In this document: one piece after another, positions 44,770 to 56,919 of the stretch
How the letters are laid out: each line of letters starts with the position of its first letter
Position numbering within the stretch: the first letter of the stretch is position 1
Origin: Methylotenera oryzisoli
Lineage (GTDB): Bacteria > Pseudomonadota > Gammaproteobacteria > Burkholderiales > Methylophilaceae
Assembly (NCBI GenBank): GCA_945872425.1
Contig: CAMBZE010000002.1
Coordinates: forward strand, 1-64,000
DNA: 64,000 nt
Direction of reading: 5' to 3'
Made by a program: the position numbers and the translations under genes
Notes under the pieces: generated by a model
The model's input: the letters and a program-made list of their open reading frames with translations, nothing else
Database searches by the model: none
What the model was told of the DNA's origin: nothing

Positions 44770-46799
44770 TACTTGTCTGCCAAAATAATTTCAAACATAC
44801 CAGCGCCTGGAATAACCCCCAAACGAGATTTTATACTTTGCACCCCCACACCCAGCCTCGGAGCATACATCTGTGCATTAGCCATCACTTTCTGTACGTA
44901 GTTTCTTGTTTCGCTGAAGGGAATCGTTTCTATGTAGATGGCAGCCTCTAACGGCTCGCTTGCCATCCAGCGTTTTGCACGACTTGGCCCCGCATTGTAT
45001 GCGGCAGTTGCCATTACCGCCTGACCACTCATCAGCTCTAGGGTGTAACGCATATAGTATGTCCCAATACCAACATTGGTTGATAAATCATGAATCATGT
45101 CATTGCTATAGCCATCCATGCCCATACGTTTAGCCGCCCATTTTGCAGTTGTTGGCATCAATTGCATTAAGCCTGTTGCGCCCACACCGGATTTTGCATA
45201 ATGCATAAAGCGGCTTTCCTGGCGCGCCAGACCATACATCCAAGCTTCATCTACATTTTCATTACGGGCAGAAGCGCGGAATAAATCACGATAAGGTATG
45301 GGGTAACGCAAACTATAATCATGCAATTGCTTAGTGTTATCTGCGGTGCTAATTGCGATGTCATACCATTTTTGTCGTGTGGCATATTCAGCGGCGGCAA
45401 GTAACTGCTTGTCATCAAAATTGCGCGTTGCCCACACCCACTCAGCCTTTGCCTCCCAACGCATATCAAGACGTTGCAACTCAACGGCACGCTTAATCGC
45501 TAGCTGACTCGCAATGGAAGTGACTTCATTTTCCGTGGCAGTGTATTCTTCTTGCACTTTGCCCATAACGCTTTCCAATTCTTCAGCTGCCAGCAAGCCA
45601 TAATAGTGGCGCTCTTTAGAAAGCGGTCCAAATATTGCATTTGCCTCAGCCTGCAGGTTTTGTTCTTTAAAGGCACGCGCGCGCCAATAACGCCATGCGC
45701 CCTCCTCCAACTGCTTGGCTGACATTAATGATATTGCACGCGCAACAGTGGCCCAATCATCAGCACGCAACGCTGCCCGCACCTGCCATGCAAGCTGCTC
45801 TTTATCTAAGTTTACATCTTTCGCCAAAGCATAATATTCAAGCGCATCAAGATGATGATTACGTGCGGCATGGTAAGCGATACGCCCCCAACCAAAGGCG
45901 CGGTTGTCCGGTGTGAATTTATTTTGCAGCTCATCAAAAACAGCAATCGCCTCCTCCACATTTGTTCGCGCTAGGCGATCAAGCGCATATAGATTAACTT
46001 CTATGCCATAGCGCGTTTTAAATGAAGCGCTCACGTTGCTATTCGTTTTTTTATGGCCAACTTTAATAAGTGTTGGTTTATTCTCCAACAAAGCCTGCGG
46101 TGACTGGTCTGCCGCATCCAAGAATTTAAGATCTTTTTCGTCAATATCCGGCAATCGCAACGCAACACTCTTGGCAACGCCCAATTTTCCATCTTGCAGC
46201 GCCAATCTGAACCTTGCCCAGACGTCATCCACAGTCAGTACGTCTTTTTTCTGCAGTGCATCGAACAACGGATCGCAATTGCTTGGCAGGTCTGCTGTTG
46301 TTAGCCACAAAGCTCGTGCTTGTGCAGCTATATCAACATCATTTAGCTGTGTATGTCCGAACAAGGCATAACACTGTAGCGCAACATCCTCACGCCTAAA
46401 ATTTGCATATTGCTCAAAAAACACAGGCCACTCTTGCTGCTTGCCCAGCTTTTTCAGCCACTCTCCGCGCAGACGTTCGGCAAAGGGCATGTCCTGATAT
46501 TGGCTTAAAAAATTCAAAACCTCAGTATTGTCAGCCTGCTCCAGACTGAGCAGCATTAACCAGTAGTCTGCATACGGGGCTAAAAGATATGCTTGGGCTT
46601 TAAGCTGACTAACATCCTCAGCTAAAGCGATTTTATTTTTGCTGGCGTAAGATTCACGCGCATGCTGAAAAAGTGACTGGTCTGACAGTGCCAATGCCTG
46701 AGTTGGCAAGAGCGCAATGTAAAGAAAAGTGCCCAAGAAAACTTTGCTCAGATAAAGCGCTGAGCAATGTTTCATTAAATTATTTAACGGGTTAAACAT
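44769..46799 (-). CDS. slt: Soluble lytic murein transglycosylase
   Basis: ARQESRFMHYAKSGVGATGLMQLMPTTAKWAAKRMG...TAAYNAGPSRAKRW; start MFNPLNN at 46799 overlaps the upstream small ORF stop. Confidence 0.94.
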   Translation of the reverse strand: MFNPLNNLMKHCSALYLSKVFLGTFLYIALLPTQALALSDQSLFQHARESYASKNKIALAEDVSQLKAQAYLLAPYADYWLMLLSLEQADNTEVLNFLSQYQDMPFAERLRGEWLKKLGKQQEWPVFFEQYANFRREDVALQCYALFGHTQLNDVDIAAQARALWLTTADLPSNCDPLFDALQKKDVLTVDDVWARFRLALQDGKLGVAKSVALRLPDIDEKDLKFLDAADQSPQALLENKPTLIKVGHKKTNSNVSASFKTRYGIEVNLYALDRLARTNVEEAIAVFDELQNKFTPDNRAFGWGRIAYHAARNHHLDALEYYALAKDVNLDKEQLAWQVRAALRADDWATVARAISLMSAKQLEEGAWRYWRARAFKEQNLQAEANAIFGPLSKERHYYGLLAAEELESVMGKVQEEYTATENEVTSIASQLAIKRAVELQRLDMRWEAKAEWVWATRNFDDKQLLAAAEYATRQKWYDIAISTADNTKQLHDYSLRYPIPYRDLFRASARNENVDEAWMYGLARQESRFMHYAKSGVGATGLMQLMPTTAKWAAKRMGMDGYSNDMIHDLSTNVGIGTYYMRYTLELMSGQAVMATAAYNAGPSRAKRWMASEPLEAAIYIETIPFSETRNYVQKVMANAQMYAPRLGVGVQSIKSRLGVIPGAGMFEIILADK

Positions 46800-46974
46800 A
46801 GAATATGCGTCGCAACACAAAAAGAATAGCCACCGCGACAACCAAGAACAGTGTGTATTTAAGTGTTTGTTTGAAGTAATTCAGGTATTTTTTATCATCT
46901 AACAACAAATACAAGCCAAGCAACACCATTGCGGTAATCACTAGCAGAACAAATATCAGGCGAATCATTAACAC
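46792..46974 (-). CDS. Small predicted two-TM membrane protein
   Basis: 60 aa, MIRLIFVLLVITAMVLLGLYLLLDDKKYLNYFKQTLKYTLFLVVAVAILFVLRRIFYV; stop overlaps slt start (ATGTTTAA). Confidence 0.65.
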   Translation of the reverse strand: MLMIRLIFVLLVITAMVLLGLYLLLDDKKYLNYFKQTLKYTLFLVVAVAILFVLRRIFYV

Positions 46975-47019
46975 GGCACGCCCCTTTCATGTTTATTTTA
47001 TTTTTACTAAACAATATAT

Positions 47020-47973
47020 TTAGTAAACCGGCTCTAGTATTAGCTGCTCGGATTGCGATAAAAATGCCGTGGGCGCATCTTCTTGTTTTTCAAACGTAAT
47101 GTATTCCCACGCAGTTTCATCTTGCATCAACGCCCGTAACAACTGGTTATTGAGCGCATGCCCTGATTTGTAAGCATAAAAAGCACCAAGTATCGGATGC
47201 CCCAACATATATAAATCGCCAATCGCATCCAGCACTTTGTGCTTTACAAACTCGTCGTCATAACGCAAACCGTCGCTATTTAATACGCGGTATTCATCTA
47301 ACACAATGGCGTTATCCAGACTGCCGCCACGCGCCAAACCATTAGAACGCAAATATTCAACCTCGTGCATAAAGCCAAAGGTGCGCGCACGACTAATTTC
47401 CTTAATGTAAGAATCGGCGGCAAAATCAATGCTGACATTGTTGCCGGAGTGTTCAAATACCGGGTGATTAAAATCAATCGTAAAATCAATCTTAAAGCCG
47501 TGATAAGGCTCAAAACGTACCCATTTATCGCCTTCTTTAACTTCAACGGTTTTTTTAACGCGTATAAATTTTTTAGGTGCAACCTGTTCAACAATGCCCG
47601 CTTGCTGCAATAAAAATACAAAAGGACCAGAACTCCCATCCATGATGGGTATTTCAGCAGCATCTACATCCACATAGACGTTATCCACACCCAGGCCAGC
47701 CAATGCCGACATGATATGTTCAACCGTCGCAACGCGGGCGCCATTGGCCTCCAGCGCAGAACACATGCGTGTATCGTGTACTGCGTCAGGAGTAGCCAGA
47801 ATTTCATTGGGTTGAGGCAGATCAACCCGTTTGAAAACAATACCAGTGTCAGGTGCAGCAGGGCGCAGGGTAAGAGTAACCTTTTCGCCGTTGTGCAAAC
47901 CAACGCCTGTGGCGCTAATCGCTTGTTTTAATGTGCGCTGCTTTAACATGTACTCTCTATTTTCCTGTTTCAA
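47020..47973 (-). CDS. lpxC: UDP-3-O-acyl-N-acetylglucosamine deacetylase
   Basis: [45 protein letters not shown]. Confidence 0.98.
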   Translation of the reverse strand: MKQENREYMLKQRTLKQAISATGVGLHNGEKVTLTLRPAAPDTGIVFKRVDLPQPNEILATPDAVHDTRMCSALEANGARVATVEHIMSALAGLGVDNVYVDVDAAEIPIMDGSSGPFVFLLQQAGIVEQVAPKKFIRVKKTVEVKEGDKWVRFEPYHGFKIDFTIDFNHPVFEHSGNNVSIDFAADSYIKEISRARTFGFMHEVEYLRSNGLARGGSLDNAIVLDEYRVLNSDGLRYDDEFVKHKVLDAIGDLYMLGHPILGAFYAYKSGHALNNQLLRALMQDETAWEYITFEKQEDAPTAFLSQSEQLILEPVY

Positions 47974-48091
47974 AACGTGTTAGCCACTTAATCATAGCCT
48001 GTATATTTGCCTTATGAATCAAGCAAATAATAACATAATTCGCTGCAGTCACTCCAGCAAACTAAACCGCCTCATCAACAGCAAGCATTAG

Positions 48092-49294
48092 TTAGTCCGC
48101 TTGTTTACGCAAAAATGCCGGGATGTCATACTCATCAACCCCTGACATTTTCATCGCTTCAACTTGTGCGCGGCGGCTATTTGAACCGAACACTGCAGGG
48201 GTTGCATCCTCTGCCATCATGCTATTGCCAACCATATTGCCACCCATGCCACCACCGACAAAAATAGGCTGATTAGTTGTGCCATCCCGTATCACTTGCT
48301 GTGGCATCACACGTAGCTCTGGTTTTGGTCGACGACCTTGCGCGCCAGTCAACCCAGTCGCTACCATCGTGACTCGCAGGCCATCACCCATGGCTTCATC
48401 AAACACGTTACCTACAATCACGGTTGCGTCTTCCGCAGTAAAGGCTTTGATGGTGTTCATCACGTCATAGTACTCTTTCATTTTGAAGGCGCTTGAAGTG
48501 GTGATATTCACTAAAACGCCACGTGCATTCGCCAAATTGACATCTTCCAGCAATGGGCTTGCCACTGCTTGCTCAGCGGCAATGCGCGCGCGCTCAGGGC
48601 CGGTAGCCAATGCTGAACCCATCATCGCCATACCCATCTCAGACATTACCGTGCGTACGTCAGCAAAGTCAACGTTCACCATACCAGCACAATTGATGAT
48701 TTCAGCGATGCCTGAAACTGCATTGTGCAACACATCATTAGCGGCTCTGAACGCCTCCAGGAATGGCACATCTTCGCCCAACACTTCCATCAATTTTTCG
48801 TTCGGAATCACAATAAGTGAGTCCACGTACTTAGATAATTCATCTAGACCATCAGCGGCGACTTTAGTGCGTTTTCCTTCAAAAACGAAAGGTTTAGTCA
48901 CGACAGCGACCGTCAAAATGCCCATTTCTTTTGCAATTTGTGCAATCACTGGTGCTGCGCCGGTACCGGTACCACCACCCATACCTGCAGTAATGAACAA
49001 CATATCTGCGCCATCAATCAGCTCAGCAATCGCATCGCGATCTTCCAGTGCAGCTTCGCGGCCGACTTCTGGTTTAGCACCGGCACCCAAGCCTCTTGTC
49101 ATTGCCTCGCCGATTTGCAATACCGTCTTGGCCTGGCTCTTTTTCAAAGCTTGCATATCGGTATTAGCACAAATAAATTCAACGCCACCGACACTCTTTT
49201 CAATCATATGCGCAACCGCGTTGCCGCCGCAACCGCCTACACCGATGACCTTAATCACGGCTTCCTGTGAATTTTTTTCCATAATTTCAAACAT
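48092..49294 (-). CDS. ftsZ: Cell division protein FtsZ
   Basis: GGGTGTGAAPVIA; C-terminal DEYDIPAFLRKQAD. Confidence 0.99.
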   Translation of the reverse strand: MFEIMEKNSQEAVIKVIGVGGCGGNAVAHMIEKSVGGVEFICANTDMQALKKSQAKTVLQIGEAMTRGLGAGAKPEVGREAALEDRDAIAELIDGADMLFITAGMGGGTGTGAAPVIAQIAKEMGILTVAVVTKPFVFEGKRTKVAADGLDELSKYVDSLIVIPNEKLMEVLGEDVPFLEAFRAANDVLHNAVSGIAEIINCAGMVNVDFADVRTVMSEMGMAMMGSALATGPERARIAAEQAVASPLLEDVNLANARGVLVNITTSSAFKMKEYYDVMNTIKAFTAEDATVIVGNVFDEAMGDGLRVTMVATGLTGAQGRRPKPELRVMPQQVIRDGTTNQPIFVGGGMGGNMVGNSMMAEDATPAVFGSNSRRAQVEAMKMSGVDEYDIPAFLRKQAD

Positions 49295-49424
49295 TTTGCT
49301 GCCTCCTCTTTTTAACTTTCACGATGACTAAGTTTACTTCTGCCTTTTACTGCTTTTCTACTGCTTAACACTTACAACTTTTTAAAAATCTCCCTAACAA
49401 CAAGCTGGCACCGATAAATGTTGA

Positions 49425-50663
49425 TTAAAAGTTACCTTGAAACCAACCTTTCATTCTCTCCAGAATTCTGCCAAATGAGCTTGATCCCAACTGCCCTCTC
49501 AAGTGACGCTCTAATTGCTGTTTTCCCATTAACACCAAGCCAACTCCAGTGGCATAACGTGGATTGCTAACAACTTCTGACAAGCCGCCCACATAACGTG
49601 GCAAACCCAAACGCACCGGCATGTGGAAGATTTCCTCACCCAACTCCACCATGCCGCGCATCATGGCCGAACCGCCGGTAATGACGATGCCCGATGCAAT
49701 CATGTCCTCCATTCCGCTACGGCGCAGCTCTTCGAGTACTAACTCATAAAGTTCAACCACGCGTGGCTCTAACACTTCAGCTAGGGTTTGTACTGATAAT
49801 TGACGTGGTTCACGACCATCCACCCCAGGCACTTCAACCACTTCACGCGGATCAGTCAATTGGCTCAATGCACAGCCATGTTTAATTTTGATGTCTTCTG
49901 CTGATTGCGTAGGTGTACGAAATGCCACCGCCACATCGTTAGTCATTTGGTCGCCTGCAATCGGCACCACTGCGGTATGACGTATCGCACCTTGCTTGAA
50001 CACGGCAATATCAGTAGTACCGCCGCCAATATCTACCAGGCAAACGCCCAGATCTTTTTCATCTTCGGTCAACACAGCCAAGCTTGAAGCCAACGGTTGC
50101 AATATCAAATCACTCACTTCAATACCGCAACGCTTGATGCACTTCACAATATTTTGTGCAGCCGCCACGGCGCCAGTCACGGTATGTACTTTTACTTCCA
50201 GTCGCATGCCGCTCATTCCCAATGGCTCGCGCACACCCTCCTGGCCATCAATAATAAATTCCTGCGTTAAAATGTGTAGAATTTGCTGATCCGCCGGCAG
50301 GGCGATAGCTCGTGCCGTTTCAATCACACGATCTATGTCCATTTGTGACACTTCATCCTCTTTGATTTTCACCATGCCATGAGAGTTAAGGCTCTTAATA
50401 TGGCCGCCAGAAATGCCGGTGTAAATATTGTTGATTTTGCAATCCGCCATCAGTTCAGCCTCTTCCAACGCGCGCTGAATCGATTGCATAGTAGATTCGA
50501 TATTCACCACCATACCTCTCTTCAGACCACGTGAAATGTGCTGCCCCAAGCCAATCACTTTGAGTGTACCTTCCGGTTGTAACTCAGCGACGATAACCAC
50601 AATTTTTGATGTGCCTATATCCAAACCCACAATTAAATTTTCATCTTCTTTGATTTTGCTCAT
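49425..50663 (-). CDS. ftsA: Cell division protein FtsA
   Basis: LIVGLDIGTSKIVVIVAE; IDIGGGTTDIAVF-type motif. Confidence 0.98.
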   Translation of the reverse strand: MSKIKEDENLIVGLDIGTSKIVVIVAELQPEGTLKVIGLGQHISRGLKRGMVVNIESTMQSIQRALEEAELMADCKINNIYTGISGGHIKSLNSHGMVKIKEDEVSQMDIDRVIETARAIALPADQQILHILTQEFIIDGQEGVREPLGMSGMRLEVKVHTVTGAVAAAQNIVKCIKRCGIEVSDLILQPLASSLAVLTEDEKDLGVCLVDIGGGTTDIAVFKQGAIRHTAVVPIAGDQMTNDVAVAFRTPTQSAEDIKIKHGCALSQLTDPREVVEVPGVDGREPRQLSVQTLAEVLEPRVVELYELVLEELRRSGMEDMIASGIVITGGSAMMRGMVELGEEIFHMPVRLGLPRYVGGLSEVVSNPRYATGVGLVLMGKQQLERHLRGQLGSSSFGRILERMKGWFQGNF

Positions 50664-50682
50664 CGTTTATCCCTTCCGTGAA

Positions 50683-51489
50683 TTAAGTCACGGTTTTTGT
50701 TTGTTTTCTTACAATTTCGTTTAACTTGGTGCTTTTAAAATCAATATCATCTGGCACTGCTTTAATTTGCTCAGCATCGTTAGATTTAATCGCCTCTGTA
50801 GGTTTACGCACGGCAAATCCATTGGGATAACGTAAATCTGCGTAGATAATTCTTTTGTTTAGTCTGACAATAGTTCTGCTGTAAACCGTAGTAAATTTTG
50901 CTAATCTAGGCTGCATTTCTGTTCTGCCCAACTCAACCACCATGCCATTTGTAGTGATTATTTGCCACGCGCGACGTGGTGTAAGCGTCAGCACAGCAAT
51001 TTCCAAGTCCGCCGTTTTTAGTACTTCATTAAACTCATTGTATTGAGATGCCACTTCTATCACACCGTCATCCGGGCCATAAAAAATCGGCAAATCACTG
51101 CCTAATGCCGCATGAAATAATTCTCCGTGCGTGTTCACCAAAGCAGCATTGCTCCACCGCGCCATCGCCTGATGCTCTTCTACCATCACCTCCAACTTAT
51201 CTGGCCAGCGGCGACGTACGCTTACATTGCGTGCCCAAGGCAGCTTTTCAAAAGCATCACGTGCCTTGATTAAATCCAAAGTGAAAAAATTACCTTTCAA
51301 ATGCTTGGCCACAATCAACTTCACCTGCTCACGACTCACATGACTCAACTGTCCATCCACCTTAACTTCCCGCAACGGAAAAATAGGCATATGCACTACC
51401 GCGTACAACGCTGCGTATAGCATTGCTACTACACTCAATGCGAACAGCAGGTTAGCTATCCAGTTCAGCAGTGTCGGTTTATCCCACAT
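50683..51489 (-). CDS. ftsQ: Cell division protein FtsQ
   Basis: TM helix then [24 protein letters not shown] (POTRA); start MWDKPTLL. Confidence 0.95.
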   Translation of the reverse strand: MWDKPTLLNWIANLLFALSVVAMLYAALYAVVHMPIFPLREVKVDGQLSHVSREQVKLIVAKHLKGNFFTLDLIKARDAFEKLPWARNVSVRRRWPDKLEVMVEEHQAMARWSNAALVNTHGELFHAALGSDLPIFYGPDDGVIEVASQYNEFNEVLKTADLEIAVLTLTPRRAWQIITTNGMVVELGRTEMQPRLAKFTTVYSRTIVRLNKRIIYADLRYPNGFAVRKPTEAIKSNDAEQIKAVPDDIDFKSTKLNEIVRKQTKTVT

Positions 51490-52387
51490 CGGCCAACTCC
51501 AAGATCTGCACTGCCAATTCATCAAAGCTGATACCGGCAGCTTTTGCCGCCATCGGCACGAGGCTATGGTCAGTCATGCCGGGGCTAGTATTAATTTCCA
51601 AAAAGTAATGATTGCCCGCAGCATCCATCAAAAAGTCCACGCGTCCCCAACCTCTACAGCCAATGGTACTGAACGCCTGCAATGCTTCCTGCTGAATTTG
51701 CGCTTCTTTTTCAGCAGTCAAGCCACATGGGCATAAATACTCGGTATCGTCGCGCAGGTATTTGGCCTCGAAATCGTAAAATTCATTTTTCGGCACGATA
51801 CGCACAATCGGCAGCGCCTTATTACCTAAAATACCGACGGTATATTCACCGCCGCCCACAAACTGCTCTGCGATGACCAACGGATCTGATTCGGCAGCAA
51901 GTTCATAAGCCGCTTTTAAGCCGCCTGCTTGTTTTACTTTGCTGATACCAATGCTTGAACCCTCATTGGCAGGTTTTACAAACAATGGCAACCCGAGTTT
52001 TTGTTCAATGGCAGTAAAATCAGAATCTGCTTTTACTAACTCAAACGCTGGAGTGCTAATACCAGCTGCCGACCAAATCATCTTGGTACGCCATTTATCC
52101 ATGCCAATCGCCGATGCCATCACACCGCTACCAGTGTAGGGAATACCCAGCAGCTCCAGCGCGCCTTGCATCGCACCATCTTCACCAAAGCGTCCGTGCA
52201 GAGAAATCATCGCTATATCAAAATTTTCCAAATCATGCAGTGGACGTGCGGCAGGATCGAAGGCATACGCATCAATACCTTGTCTCAGTAAGGCAGCCAG
52301 CACAGCTGAACCGCTTTTGATCGAAATTTCACGCTCGGCTGATTTACCGCCAAACAACACCGCTACTCTGCCAAAATCTCGCATCAT
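51479..52387 (-). CDS. ddlB: D-alanine--D-alanine ligase
   Basis: [39 protein letters not shown]. Confidence 0.98.
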   Translation of the reverse strand: MMRDFGRVAVLFGGKSAEREISIKSGSAVLAALLRQGIDAYAFDPAARPLHDLENFDIAMISLHGRFGEDGAMQGALELLGIPYTGSGVMASAIGMDKWRTKMIWSAAGISTPAFELVKADSDFTAIEQKLGLPLFVKPANEGSSIGISKVKQAGGLKAAYELAAESDPLVIAEQFVGGGEYTVGILGNKALPIVRIVPKNEFYDFEAKYLRDDTEYLCPCGLTAEKEAQIQQEALQAFSTIGCRGWGRVDFLMDAAGNHYFLEINTSPGMTDHSLVPMAAKAAGISFDELAVQILELADVG

Positions 52388-53289
52388 TGCCTTACCTCCA
52401 GCGTCCCTAATGAAAGCTCTCCCAACATCTTAATCTCTTGCTGTAACGCCACGCCTTGCTTTGCCAGCACCGTGTCGCGTATATGCTTGATTAACAACTC
52501 AATATCCAGCGCAGTGGCGCCACCTACATTCACAATGAAATTGGCATGTTTTTCTGAAACTTGCGCACCGCCAATGATGTATCCTTTCAAGCCGCTTGCC
52601 TCTATCAATCGTGCCGCATAATCACCTGTTGGATTCCTAAAAGTAGAACCAGCACTCGGTAAATTCAGCGGTTGAGCATTCAGGCGCTTTGCTAACAATT
52701 CTTTAATTTTTCGCGCAGACTCATGAGCATCCCCATCAGCCAAACCAAGCCAAGCGGCAACAAACCACTCATCAGCTACCGGCTTATCAATATGCCGATA
52801 ACTCGGAACAAACTCTCCTGCATCGCGCGTATTTAACTCACCCTGTCTATTAATGGTGGTCACGCGCCTCACTACATTCCAGGTTTCACTACCGTAGCAA
52901 CCTGCGTTCATGGCAAGTGCGCCACCTAACGTACCCGGAATTCCCGCAAAAAACTCCGCACCAAACAAAGCCTCTTTGGCGCAGAATTTTGCCAATTTCG
53001 CACAGGTCACGCCGGCCTCGGCATAGACAAGACCCCCGTCCATTTTCAGCTCTGTGAGTACGTTATGTATCAACACTACCGTGCCACGCACACCACCATC
53101 ACGTACCAGCAAATTTGAACCCAGACCGACAAAGTAAATCGGTTGTGTTGCGTCCAGGCTTTTCAAAAACGCACGCAAATCATCCAGCCCCGCTGGGATA
53201 TAAAACTGATCTGCACGACCGCCCACACGCCAACTGGTATAGCGTGCCATGGGTTCGTTCAAAAGCAATTTTCCCGTGTGTTGGGTCAT
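52384..53289 (-). CDS. murB: UDP-N-acetylmuramate dehydrogenase
   Basis: [45 protein letters not shown]. Confidence 0.98.
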   Translation of the reverse strand: MTQHTGKLLLNEPMARYTSWRVGGRADQFYIPAGLDDLRAFLKSLDATQPIYFVGLGSNLLVRDGGVRGTVVLIHNVLTELKMDGGLVYAEAGVTCAKLAKFCAKEALFGAEFFAGIPGTLGGALAMNAGCYGSETWNVVRRVTTINRQGELNTRDAGEFVPSYRHIDKPVADEWFVAAWLGLADGDAHESARKIKELLAKRLNAQPLNLPSAGSTFRNPTGDYAARLIEASGLKGYIIGGAQVSEKHANFIVNVGGATALDIELLIKHIRDTVLAKQGVALQQEIKMLGELSLGTLEVRQ

Positions 53290-54698
53290 GCTGTCGCCAA
53301 TCCTTTCGTTTTTGCTGCCACTTGCCCAATTGAGCCTGCCCCCATCACAATCACCACATCATCAACACGCACCACATCTAAAATCGCCCGTGGCATTTCA
53401 TCGGTTGTTGCTACAAACAAAGGCTCCACCTTGCCTGCCACACGAATAGCACGAATAAGCGAACGCGTGTCTGCTGCCACAATGGGCACTTCACCTGCGG
53501 AATACACTTCCGTCAGCAACACGACATCTGCACCTGATAGCACTTTTACAAAATCTTCAAAACAATCTCGTGTACGCGTATAACGATGCGGCTGGAATGC
53601 CATGACCAAGCGCCGACCTGGAAAAGCTCCGCGAGCGGCCGCAATAACCGCCTGCATTTCTACCGGATGGTGCCCGTAATCATCAATCAGTGTGAACGTG
53701 CCACTTGCATTGCCGCTGCGAACCACCACCGGAATTTCACCATAGCGTTCAAAACGTCTGCCTACGCCTCTAAACTCTTTCAAAGCCTTGATGATTGACG
53801 CATCAGGCACATTCAACTCACTAGCAATAGCAATCGCCGCCAAAGCATTAAGCACGTAATGATTACCCGGCAAGTTCAATGTCACATCAAATTCAGTCGT
53901 CACGCCGTTAATCCGCTGTACGGTAAAGTGCATTTTTCCGCCGTCAGCACGCACATTTTTAGCTCTTACACGCGCATCTTCACTCAAGCCGTATGTCATC
54001 ACCGGCTTGGTCACTCGCGGTAATATCTCGCGGATATTGGCATCATCAATGCACACCACGGCCATACCCCAAAACGGCAATTGTTGTAAAAATTCTACAA
54101 ACGCACTTTTAAGCTTTTCAAAGCTATGCTCATAAGTGTCCATGTGGTCTTGGTCAATATTGGTGACCACCGCCATCACCGGGGTTAAATGCAGAAATGA
54201 GGCATCGGACTCATCAGCTTCTGCCACGATGTATTCACCGCTACCAAGTTTGGCATTGGCATTTGCCGCCTCCAGTTTTCCACCAATGACAAACGTAGGA
54301 TCCATTCCCGCTTCAGCCAAAATACTGGCGATTAAGCTCGTGGTTGTAGTTTTTCCGTGCGTACCGGCAACTGCAATCCCCTGTCTAAAACGCATCAGCT
54401 CCGCCAGCATGATGGCGCGTGGCACCACGGGAATGTTTTTAGCGCGCGCTGCTTTTACTTCCGGGTTTTCTTCATTCACAGCTGAAGACACCACCACCAC
54501 ATCCGCGTCTTTCACATTTTCTGCTGCGTGCCCCTGATACACGGTTGCACCAAATGCTGTCAGGCGCTTTGTCGTAGCGTTAGCCGTCAAGTCTGACCCA
54601 CTGACATTAAAGTCCAGGTTTATTAACACTTCAGCAATGCCGCTCATACCGGAGCCACCAATGCCAACAAAATGCACATTTTTTACTTTGTGTTTCAT
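53286..54698 (-). CDS. murC: UDP-N-acetylmuramate--L-alanine ligase
   Basis: [35 protein letters not shown]. Confidence 0.98.
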   Translation of the reverse strand: MKHKVKNVHFVGIGGSGMSGIAEVLINLDFNVSGSDLTANATTKRLTAFGATVYQGHAAENVKDADVVVVSSAVNEENPEVKAARAKNIPVVPRAIMLAELMRFRQGIAVAGTHGKTTTTSLIASILAEAGMDPTFVIGGKLEAANANAKLGSGEYIVAEADESDASFLHLTPVMAVVTNIDQDHMDTYEHSFEKLKSAFVEFLQQLPFWGMAVVCIDDANIREILPRVTKPVMTYGLSEDARVRAKNVRADGGKMHFTVQRINGVTTEFDVTLNLPGNHYVLNALAAIAIASELNVPDASIIKALKEFRGVGRRFERYGEIPVVVRSGNASGTFTLIDDYGHHPVEMQAVIAAARGAFPGRRLVMAFQPHRYTRTRDCFEDFVKVLSGADVVLLTEVYSAGEVPIVAADTRSLIRAIRVAGKVEPLFVATTDEMPRAILDVVRVDDVVIVMGAGSIGQVAAKTKGLATA

Positions 54699-55759
54699 CT
54701 AGCCACCTCCATACAAATGGCAGCGACATCCGCTGTCGCCTCTGGTTTACCCAAAGCGCGTGCGCGTTTCGCCATTTGCAGACATTGTTCACGGCTTAGT
54801 TCACCTAAAATCTTTGCCAATTTCTCTACACTCAATTCTTTTTGCTGTATCACTATGGCCGCACCCGCCTCAGCCAAATAAGCAGCATTGCTCGTTTGAT
54901 GGTCATCCACCGCAAATGGAAACGGCACCAGCAGCGAAGCTAATCCCACTGCAGAAACTTCAGCAACCGTGAGTGCGCCTGAACGGCAAATCACGAAGTC
55001 TGCCCAGGCATACATGCCCGCCATATCATCGATAAAAGCGCGCGCATCAACCATTACGCCTGCTTTTTCATAATTCATTTTCAAGGCATCAATATGCTTC
55101 ACACCCGCCTGATGCACCACTTGTGGGCGTTTATCAGTGGCCAACAACGCTAATGCCTTCGGAATTACCTCGTTAAGCCCCTGAGCTCCTAAACTGCCAC
55201 CAACCACCAACAAACGTAATGCACCTTCACGGCCGGCAAAACGCTGCTCAGGTGCAACAAGCGTTGCAATATCAGCCCGCACCGGATTACCCACCAATGC
55301 TGCACGCTGACCAAAAGCCGCAGGAAAAGCTGCCAATACTCGTGTCGCGAACTTGGCTAATACTTTGTTAGTTAAGCCAGCTACAGAATTTTGCTCATGT
55401 ATCACCAATGGCTTACCTAGCACTTTCGCCATCAACCCGCCCGGGAAAGCCGCAAAACCACCCATCCCCAGCACCACATTTGGTTGATACTGTTTTAACG
55501 CTTTCACGCTTTGGCTAAACGCCTTAACCAATTTTACCGGTAGCAACACCCAGCCCAACAAACCTTTACCGCGCACACCTTGCATGGTGATTGTGGCTTT
55601 GCTGTAACCTTTACCTTCTATCAGGCGGTTTTCCATACCCGCTTGTGTGCATAACCAGACAATGTTCCAACCTTGCGCCATTAGATGGTCAGCCACCGCC
55701 ATCGCCGGGTAAACATGACCGCCGGTGCCGCCCGCCATTACCAAAAGTGTTTTGCTCAT
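54695..55759 (-). CDS. murG: UDP-GlcNAc:lipid I transferase
   Basis: [21 protein letters not shown]. Confidence 0.98.
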   Translation of the reverse strand: MSKTLLVMAGGTGGHVYPAMAVADHLMAQGWNIVWLCTQAGMENRLIEGKGYSKATITMQGVRGKGLLGWVLLPVKLVKAFSQSVKALKQYQPNVVLGMGGFAAFPGGLMAKVLGKPLVIHEQNSVAGLTNKVLAKFATRVLAAFPAAFGQRAALVGNPVRADIATLVAPEQRFAGREGALRLLVVGGSLGAQGLNEVIPKALALLATDKRPQVVHQAGVKHIDALKMNYEKAGVMVDARAFIDDMAGMYAWADFVICRSGALTVAEVSAVGLASLLVPFPFAVDDHQTSNAAYLAEAGAAIVIQQKELSVEKLAKILGELSREQCLQMAKRARALGKPEATADVAAICMEVAR

Positions 55760-56919
55760 GTTGGTAATCCCTTCTGCAATCTTTTATTCTCAAAGTCGAT
55801 ACGCAGCAATATCGCCATCGCAATACAATTTGCCAAAATGCCGCTGCCACCAAATGAAAGCAAAGGCAAGGTCAGACCTTTAGTCGGCAGCAAGCCCATA
55901 TTCACCCCCATGTTGATAATGCCCTGCACCCCTATCCATACACCAAGGCCTTGTGCCAACAAAGCACCAAAATAACGTTCGTTGGCGATGGCTTCTTTGG
56001 CTATGCCAAAGGCACGGATAACAATCCACGCGAATAATCCAACCACGGCAGCCACACCCACAAATCCGAGCTCTTCTGCAATCACTGCCAATAAAAAGTC
56101 CGTATGTGCTTCCGGCAAATACAGTAATTTTTCTACGCTTGCGCCTAGACCAACACCAAACCACTCGCCACGTCCAAACGCAATGAGCGCATGTGAAAGC
56201 TGATAGCCCTTACCAAACGGATCAGCCCAGGGGTCCATAAAACCAACAACACGCTCCAGTCGGTAAGGTGAACTCCAAATCAAAAACATAAAGCCCAAGA
56301 CCAATAACACGATGAGGCCAATAAATATGCGCACATTGATGCCACCCAACCAAAGGATGGAAATCGAAATCGTGGCAATCACAGCAAATGCGCCAAAGTC
56401 CGGCTCACGTAGCAACAAGCCACCTACGAGCAGCATCACCATCAGCATTGGCATGAAACCCTTGGTAAAACTATCCATCACTGCGGCCTTGCGCACGGTG
56501 TAATCGGCCACGTACATCGCCGCAAACAGCTTCATCAACTCTGAAGGCTGCAAGTTAATGACAAACAAAGACAGCCAACGGCGACTACCGCCGACCACAC
56601 GCCCAATACCCGGAATCAGCACCAACACCAGCAACGCCAAGCCCAGTAAGAATAAATACGGTGCCATCTTTTGCCACCAAGCCACCGGGATATTAAATGC
56701 CACGAAAGCCGCACTCAAACTGATGATCAAGAATATCGCCTGGCGCACTAGGTAATAGCTACTGTTGTGACCTACTACCTTGTCAGCTTCGGCGATGGCA
56801 ATCGAAGCTGAATACACCATCACTAAACCGATGCCCAATAAAATCAGGGTGACCCAAAGCAAACTTTGATCGTAGCTGGGTGAGTTAATGCGCTCGCGGT
56901 TGAATATAGTCGTGATCAT
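55756..56919 (-). CDS. ftsW: Lipid II polymerase FtsW
   Basis: SEDS-family membrane protein; [26 protein letters not shown]. Confidence 0.97.
   Translation of the reverse strand: MITTIFNRERINSPSYDQSLLWVTLILLGIGLVMVYSASIAIAEADKVVGHNSSYYLVRQAIFLIISLSAAFVAFNIPVAWWQKMAPYLFLLGLALLVLVLIPGIGRVVGGSRRWLSLFVINLQPSELMKLFAAMYVADYTVRKAAVMDSFTKGFMPMLMVMLLVGGLLLREPDFGAFAVIATISISILWLGGINVRIFIGLIVLLVLGFMFLIWSSPYRLERVVGFMDPWADPFGKGYQLSHALIAFGRGEWFGVGLGASVEKLLYLPEAHTDFLLAVIAEELGFVGVAAVVGLFAWIVIRAFGIAKEAIANERYFGALLAQGLGVWIGVQGIINMGVNMGLLPTKGLTLPLLSFGGSGILANCIAMAILLRIDFENKRLQKGLPT

Noticed and set aside
48483-49331. 282-aa plus-strand ORF
   Set aside because: Antisense to ftsZ; low-complexity composition typical of shadow ORFs; no recognisable domain.
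53143-53583. 146-aa plus-strand ORF
   Set aside because: Antisense across the murB/murC junction; no plausible product.
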